46,469 nt of DNA from Bacteroidaceae bacterium (GTDB lineage Bacteria; Bacteroidota; Bacteroidia; Bacteroidales; Bacteroidaceae), in assembly GCA_017540585.1 (NCBI GenBank), contig JAFYAT010000102.1:111221-157689 (forward strand), written 5' to 3'. The translations under genes were made by a program, and so were the position numbers. Position 1 is the first letter of the stretch, and each line of letters opens with the position of its first letter. The notes under the pieces were generated by a model. The model had not been told where the DNA came from. It saw nothing but the letters and a program-made list of their open reading frames with translations, and did not search any database. Positions 41,328 through 46,469 of this stretch are shown piece by piece.

Positions 41328-41372
41328 ACCTTTAAAAGACAAAAGAGGCGCTGTCACCGCGACAACGCCCCA
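41328..41372 (-). terminator. Terminator after the OmpA-like gene
   Basis: Minus strand GGCGTTGTC / GACAGCGCC (9 pairs, one G-U), loop GCGGT, then TCTTTTGTCTTTT. It separates ompA from the YjbH genes. Confidence 0.75.
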
Positions 41373-41419
41373 TTATGATTCTGTATATTATTTGCTTAAC
41401 TTACAAATATATTTTTTAC

Positions 41420-42616
41420 TTATTTAAGCTCAACAATAGCACGACGGTTGAGAGTGTAAGGAGTTACATCGTTCACACCACCAATACCACGTGTTTCAAT
41501 CTTATCCTTACTTACACCGAGGTTGATAAGTTCCTCAGCAACAGCCTTAGCACGATTCTCAGACAAAGTCTGGTTGTATGCAGAAGAACCAGTCTTGCTA
41601 TCGGCAGTACCTGTGATGACAACCTTAGCACCTGTATTCTTTGCTGTTGTAGCAACAGCCTCAAGATTGATAAGATCCTTCTTAGAATTCAACTTAGCTG
41701 AGTTGATATTGAAGAATGTTGAAACTGTATTTCCACAAATAATCTTCTCTGGTTCTGCTGGAGCAGGTACCTCAACTGGCTTCTTTGCAAGTTCCTCACG
41801 AAGACGAGCATTCTCATCCTGCTCGCTCTGAAGCTGACTACGAAGATCATTCAACTTAGCGCAAGCCTCTTCTGAGAGAGCCTCATAATCCTCGAGATTA
41901 ACTGCCTTAGACCATGTATTCTTACCCCAGTTGTAGCAAACACCTACCTTAAGATCGCATATTTTCTCCGAACCATTCTTATAATCACCAGTGAGGTTCT
42001 TAAAGAACGCATCAGTAGTAACATTCCAACTACCCTCAAGATAGACACCTACCTCATTGCTAAATCTCCACATTGACTGGATTCCAGCACCAAGAACAGG
42101 AGTATATGTATTAAGATAAAAGTTACGAGCAACACCTGCTTTTGGTACTACACTAAGATTCCAGAATCGATTCTCATTATAGCCATAGATAAGATTAGAC
42201 AAGTTGAACAAGTTCTCATACATTACATATGCATAATTCTTGCTACCACTTGAAATCTCATAATCGACTTTCATACCCGCATACTTACCTTCAGTCAATG
42301 TCACATTATCTCTTCCGCCAAATGCTTCCCAATCTACAGTAATACGCATTCCATAACCAGGAGTAAACCATTTACCCACGGAGAGAGCAATACCATAAGT
42401 ACGGCCATAATCCAATCCCTCACTAAAAGTAAAACCATTTTTTTGAGCCATGCCTACACCAGCTCCTACCTGTGTAAACCAGTTAGCCCAAAACGAGTTA
42501 GTAGCCACCTTAGTGTACTTGTAGTCAGCAGTTGCAGATGTTTCAAACTCACAGTCCTGCGCATTTGCAGCAGAACATAGACCTATAAAGGCCATGCACA
42601 TCATGAACTTTTTCAT
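41420..42616 (-). CDS. OmpA-family outer-membrane protein
   Basis: 398 residues from the ATG at 42616 (MKKFMMCMAFIGLCSAANAQ); the frame is open to 42631. N-terminal barrel (about 20-220), then a short coiled coil (DLRSQLQSEQDENARLREELAKK, about 265-287) and a Pro-rich stretch, then the OmpA-like peptidoglycan-binding domain: FFNINSAKLNSKKDLINLEA, VVITGTADSKTGSSAYNQTL, SENRAKAVAEELI, GIGGVNDVTPYTLNRRAIVEL. Monocistronic by the downstream terminator, but adjacent to the YjbH-like genes. Confidence 0.92.
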   Translation of the reverse strand: MKKFMMCMAFIGLCSAANAQDCEFETSATADYKYTKVATNSFWANWFTQVGAGVGMAQKNGFTFSEGLDYGRTYGIALSVGKWFTPGYGMRITVDWEAFGGRDNVTLTEGKYAGMKVDYEISSGSKNYAYVMYENLFNLSNLIYGYNENRFWNLSVVPKAGVARNFYLNTYTPVLGAGIQSMWRFSNEVGVYLEGSWNVTTDAFFKNLTGDYKNGSEKICDLKVGVCYNWGKNTWSKAVNLEDYEALSEEACAKLNDLRSQLQSEQDENARLREELAKKPVEVPAPAEPEKIICGNTVSTFFNINSAKLNSKKDLINLEAVATTAKNTGAKVVITGTADSKTGSSAYNQTLSENRAKAVAEELINLGVSKDKIETRGIGGVNDVTPYTLNRRAIVELK

Positions 42617-42728
42617 AATACAGAAATCCATTTATTTACAACAATTATTTTCATTCAATTTCTCTATCGAAGGAAAAATGTTTGTCACATAAATAGACAT
42701 TTACACATTTTCCTCACTTTATTTGGCA

Positions 42729-42736
42729 CAAAGATA
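42729..42736 (-). promoter_or_regulatory. Putative -7 element for the OmpA-like gene
   Basis: TATCTTTG on the minus strand, 113 bases before the ATG; no clear -33. Confidence 0.45.
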
Positions 42737-42809
42737 AGTCTTTTTTCTAATACGAGCCACATAAATTCACAAAAAAATGCACAAAAACAGCGTTTTTTTT
42801 CATTTTTTG

Positions 42810-44747
42810 TTAAAAAAGCTTGTCAATTGCCTTATTTTCCACGATTGAGAACACAATTTTGCCATCTGGTGTGCGTGCAGGTGTCGAGAGAGAGAACAAA
42901 TCACGTAAGAGATTAGTCATCTCCGTCTGAGAGAGCACTTCACCATATCCAATAGCAAAGGATTTTGCCAAAGTAAGAGCCATAGCCTCCCTTGCCTCCT
43001 CGTTCATATTGCCCGTTTTGTCCATGGCTGAATAAACGAGTTCGTGGAGGACCTCATCCACATTTATGTTCTGAATGTTTGAAGGAACCCCCGAAACCGA
43101 ATATGAGCCGCCACCAATGTTGGTCAGTTCAAAGCCAAGTTTCGTGACATCATCAAATATTTCTTCAAAAACGGCAGCTTCACCAGGATTGAAGGTCACA
43201 ATCTCCTCAAACATTATTTTCTGCACAATATGTCCGTGTGTGGTCATGGAGTTGATGTTACGTTCATAAAGCACACGGATGTGTGCTCTGTTCTGGTCAA
43301 CGAGCATCAAACCTGAACTTACAGGAAGCACAATATACTTGCCTTTATATTGGAATTTTGGCACCGAAGGGTCGAGAACCGCAGGTTGTCCATCTGGCTT
43401 ATAATATATATAAGGTGTATTCTCACCTTTTTCATCCTCATAATTCTTCTCGGAAGGTACCAGTTCACCATCATCGTTTGATGAAGAAGAGACAAGTCCA
43501 TCGTCAAAAAGCGTAGGATTATAATCAGAGGAAACTATTTCCTGTGATTCATTTTCCAAATCCTTTAGTCCTTCATAAAGACTTTCCCAATTTGATTCAC
43601 CATGACTTCCCGCTGCTCCCCCACTCTGCTTGAACGGATTGTAATCGGAAACCGTACGCTTTGGCGGAGCATAACTTGACATCTTACTGGCAGCCGTAGG
43701 GATGAACGCTGGAATCTCAGGTTTTCCCTCAACGTCAAAGTCGATCATAGGCACATTACAGAATTTGCCGAGCGTTTCCTTTACGGTAGCATAAAGCACC
43801 TGCCATATTGCCTGGTCATTATCAAACTTTATCTCCGTCTTTGTTGGATGAACATTCACATCTATCGATGCTGGGTCAACAGCCATGTAGATAAAGAAAG
43901 ACACTTGGTCTCCAGGAGGAATAAGGTTGTCATAAGCACGCATTACAGCCGTCTGGAAATAATTATGCTGCATGTAACGACCATTGACAAAGAAAAACCT
44001 CTTAGCTCCCTTCTTCTTTGACGACTCTGGCTTTGTGACATAACCAGAAATCTTTACCAAAGACGTCTCTGCCTCTATAGGGAGAAGGTCAGCATTTATC
44101 TTCTTGCCAAAGACATCGATAATTCTCTGACGGACGGAAGTTGCCGGCAAACGGAACATCTCCGCACCATTATTGAAGAGATTAAACGAGATGTCTGGAT
44201 TTACGAGTACTATGCGTTCAAAGTCCTGCACGATATTAGTCATCTCCGTCTGGGCAGACTTCAGAAACTTCCTTCTTGCAGGGACATTATAGAACAAGTC
44301 CTTTACGGAGAAATTGCTTCCCACAGGACACGAAACTGGCTCCTGTGACACAACCTTAGAGCCTGCAATCTCTATGCTCGTTCCGAGTTCATCCTCTTCA
44401 CGTCTTGTCTTCAACTCCACATGTGCAACTGCAGCAATAGAAGCAAGAGCCTCGCCACGGAAACCCATCGTAGAGAGAGAGAACAGGTCGGCAGCCGAGC
44501 GAATCTTTGAAGTAGCATGACGTTCAAACGAAAGACGTGCATCCGTTTCCGACATACCTTTTCCATCATCCACAATCTGCACATTAGCCTTTCCGCCATC
44601 AACCACAAGCACCTGAATATTGTGGGCACCTGCGTCAATAGAGTTTTCGACCATCTCCTTTACTATCGAAGATGGTCTTTGCACAACCTCTCCTGCCGCT
44701 ATCTGATTAGCGACAGAATCGGGTAAGACATGTATGATATCCTCCAT
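42810..44747 (-). CDS. mutL: DNA mismatch repair protein MutL
   Basis: GHKL ATPase that couples mismatch recognition to repair. 645 residues: VANQIAAGEVVQRPSSIVKE with MVENSIDAGA, DDGKGMSETDA, ATSKIRSAADLFSLSTMGFR with GEALASIAA, then the transducer domain. The C-terminal domain has DQNRAHIRVLYERN where nicking MutL proteins carry DQHAxxExxxxE, and no CPHGRP motif (TPARTPDGK at that place), so it is probably not an endonuclease. Stop is directly followed upstream by a small gene (44748) with no spacer. Confidence 0.96.
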   Translation of the reverse strand: MEDIIHVLPDSVANQIAAGEVVQRPSSIVKEMVENSIDAGAHNIQVLVVDGGKANVQIVDDGKGMSETDARLSFERHATSKIRSAADLFSLSTMGFRGEALASIAAVAHVELKTRREEDELGTSIEIAGSKVVSQEPVSCPVGSNFSVKDLFYNVPARRKFLKSAQTEMTNIVQDFERIVLVNPDISFNLFNNGAEMFRLPATSVRQRIIDVFGKKINADLLPIEAETSLVKISGYVTKPESSKKKGAKRFFFVNGRYMQHNYFQTAVMRAYDNLIPPGDQVSFFIYMAVDPASIDVNVHPTKTEIKFDNDQAIWQVLYATVKETLGKFCNVPMIDFDVEGKPEIPAFIPTAASKMSSYAPPKRTVSDYNPFKQSGGAAGSHGESNWESLYEGLKDLENESQEIVSSDYNPTLFDDGLVSSSSNDDGELVPSEKNYEDEKGENTPYIYYKPDGQPAVLDPSVPKFQYKGKYIVLPVSSGLMLVDQNRAHIRVLYERNINSMTTHGHIVQKIMFEEIVTFNPGEAAVFEEIFDDVTKLGFELTNIGGGSYSVSGVPSNIQNINVDEVLHELVYSAMDKTGNMNEEAREAMALTLAKSFAIGYGEVLSQTEMTNLLRDLFSLSTPARTPDGKIVFSIVENKAIDKLF

Positions 44748-45053
44748 TTAGAATGGTAATTCTCCTGTGATTATGTAGTTAGCAATAACAAGAAGCACGA
44801 TTATAGCACCAATAAGCACACCATAAGAGAGAGGTTTCCTTCCACTCTGCTTACGACGCTTGAGGTGAGTTGTAGCTTCGACAAACTTTCCACGAATATC
44901 CTCTGGAGAGAACTCTTTAGGAGGAAGTAAGCCGAGTTCACGCTTTGCATTCTCCTCTATCTTATCAAGTTTCTCCTTACGAGGATCGTAATAGATATAA
45001 TTATGATGAAAACCACGAGGCTTTCTTACCGAAAACATTCCCATATCATTCAT
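44748..45053 (-). CDS. Small single-pass membrane protein upstream of mutL
   Basis: 101 residues: basic N-terminus with YIYYDPRKEKLDKIEENAKR, a Lys/Arg-rich middle, and one membrane span at about 78-95 (YGVLIGAIIVLLVIANYI), then GELPF. Ends exactly where mutL begins, so co-transcribed. The gene order OstA-like, small protein, mutL recurs in Bacteroidales as I recall. Function unknown. Confidence 0.8.
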   Translation of the reverse strand: MNDMGMFSVRKPRGFHHNYIYYDPRKEKLDKIEENAKRELGLLPPKEFSPEDIRGKFVEATTHLKRRKQSGRKPLSYGVLIGAIIVLLVIANYIITGELPF

Positions 45054-45278
45054 CTTTTATGTTTCTTTAATCTCAAAAGGAAGGACTACGTTGTAACCAG
45101 CCACCTCTTTTGACAAAAAGAAACGAATTAAACATTTTCACTTACCATAATGCAAATATAAGCATCACGGAAGAATCACGAAAGGTTAACGAAGGGTTAA
45201 CGAAGCCTTTTGACATGTGTCAACAAATCGTTTTGTTCATAATAAATTCGATTTTATTACAAAATGTCAAATACAGGC

Positions 45279-46469
45279 TTACTTGCCAACTCCTTTGTTA
45301 TTTGGATCATGCACCCTCCAGTTGAAGATATCAAATCTATCCTTCGGGCGTATATCATCAAGCCATACGAAGCGTGCAAGATAGCACTTGTCCTTCGGGA
45401 TTCCCGTAGGCGGATACATCGTACCTGTCGAACCTGCCATCCATATCTTTTTTGGCTTCTTGTTCTCCATGTACATGATTGCCTTGGTCGTCTCATTATA
45501 GACCATACCAATCATAAATCCGTCATCCTCCTGCATGTAGTACGCAACGAAGACATTTCCCACCGCCTCATTCCTGTCAAGCTGACCATTCTTGAAGTAC
45601 GTAAACATTTCCTTTGACTCTATCTGGTTAAAGCACAGCGAGTCAATCTTCTCTACCGTCGATGCCTTACCTATGATATGAATCCAGTCGATAGTACTGT
45701 CATTATTGTAAACACGAATCTCGTCGCCCTTTGCCTGCTGTCCCTCGTTCCAAAGGACAGGGTTGCCGTACATGTAAGTACAAGAATCAAGTTCGTGTGT
45801 CACCATTGAGTCACATACAGCTTGAACATCAACCCTGTACATGCGGACATGATGATAAGCATGAAGGTCACGATACACCGAATCAGTATTGAGATTATAT
45901 GTAAACATCTTCAACGTGTCGGCATGAACATAGAGAGTATCCTTCTGCGAATATTCGTACGCCACAGCACTGTCAGTTGCGAGTGCAAAACCCGTCTTCT
46001 GGTTGTACTGGCAATAGTTGGCGGTAAGCATACAGAGGTTCTCCTCATCCGTGATGACTACATCGCCGAAAGCCTCGCTCACATCCTTGCCCTTGCAATA
46101 GTAGAGGCTGTCAGCCACTATCTTGCGCATATCCTTGATGATGTAGGAGCGGTCAAGCAGGAAAGCCTCATCCGTGTTCGTATCATAGTCACCTCTCTCG
46201 CCATAGACGAATGTACCGTCATCAGAAGTGATGTTTGTAGGCGACACAATACGTGCCTTTTTTATGTCCGAATAGTAGTAGAGCGTATCGGATACGAGCT
46301 TGAACTTCGGATTCGTGAGCACAACGTTGTTCGTGAAGAATGCCTCATGTGTCGGAACCGTGTATTGTCCCCAATCGCTTACGAGCACGTTGTCGCCATC
46401 ATACAGAGTACCGCCATAAGGGTACATTCCCACGTTGTACACACGGTCGTAGTCGAGATAATCGGACAC
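45279..46469 (-). CDS. OstA/LptA-like protein, 5'-truncated
   Basis: Envelope protein of the OstA/LptA type, which carries LPS across the periplasm in the known members. The visible 396 residues run off the window; the GTG at the edge is not a real start. Repeated short beta units with VYxxxTxxxxG-like pattern (TLYDGDNVLVSDWGQYTVPT, DTLYYYSDIKKARIVSPT, DSLYYCKGKDVSEAFGDVVI, DTLYVHADTL) are typical of the beta-jellyroll. The C-terminus ends HDPNNKGVGK. Confidence 0.85.
   Translation of the reverse strand: MSDYLDYDRVYNVGMYPYGGTLYDGDNVLVSDWGQYTVPTHEAFFTNNVVLTNPKFKLVSDTLYYYSDIKKARIVSPTNITSDDGTFVYGERGDYDTNTDEAFLLDRSYIIKDMRKIVADSLYYCKGKDVSEAFGDVVITDEENLCMLTANYCQYNQKTGFALATDSAVAYEYSQKDTLYVHADTLKMFTYNLNTDSVYRDLHAYHHVRMYRVDVQAVCDSMVTHELDSCTYMYGNPVLWNEGQQAKGDEIRVYNNDSTIDWIHIIGKASTVEKIDSLCFNQIESKEMFTYFKNGQLDRNEAVGNVFVAYYMQEDDGFMIGMVYNETTKAIMYMENKKPKKIWMAGSTGTMYPPTGIPKDKCYLARFVWLDDIRPKDRFDIFNWRVHDPNNKGVGK

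Overview
The window looks like a chromosomal segment of a Bacteroidales bacterium, most likely Prevotella-like. Reasons: type IX secretion protein PorQ next to cmk, ispH and pfkA; a BspA-type leucine-rich-repeat lipoprotein; DUF1573, DUF349 and DUF5683 proteins; a parAB/DUF5683/MltD/Rel cluster; and Bacteroides-type promoters (-33 TTTG, about 19 bases, -7 TAnnTTTG). The species is an inference. No phage, insertion sequence, CRISPR array or rRNA was seen.

Layout. 1-4116 (+): 3' part of ftsH, cdsA and a five-repeat DUF349 protein. 4117-4839: gene-free, filled with repeats. 4840-12603 (-): two tandem small beta-barrel proteins, then pfkA, ispH, cmk, porQ, meaB and a DUF1573 protein. 12897-18293 (+): BspA-like lipoprotein, an ECF sigma/anti-sigma/secreted-protein unit and an HU-like protein. 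18459-19445 (-) is a flippase-like membrane protein divergent from rsmA-lpxB (19571-21525, +). 21578-24064 (-) is a second sigma/anti-sigma/secreted-protein unit with the same gene order. Then come tandem tRNA-Gln genes, surE, pepD and a MerR regulator (+), followed by rel, mltD-like, DUF5683, parB and parA (-) and a tRNA-Pro, tRNA-Pro, tRNA-Val cluster (-). 35431-42616 (-) is a surface locus: OmpA-like protein, a YjbH/GfcD-type outer-membrane protein split into two genes with the C-terminal half present twice, and two lipoproteins. The window ends with mutL, a small membrane protein and a truncated OstA/LptA-like gene (-).

Most housekeeping genes are ordinary. Two things stand out. First, the intergenic DNA is unusually structured. 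Many spacers hold degenerate tandem arrays with a strict short period (7, 8, 10-11 or 21-22 bases), often arranged as facing arms around a dyad. One roughly 300-base element occurs twice in opposite orientation and its copies differ by one 22-base unit. Several genes (ispH, surE, lpxB, cmk) end inside such repeats, so their last residues appear repeat-derived. Second, the split and duplicated YjbH-like locus with paired lipoproteins that share a C-terminal His-x-Gly-Gly tail is a plausible poorly described envelope system. All periods were counted by eye and all homology calls are from motif recognition without database searches.
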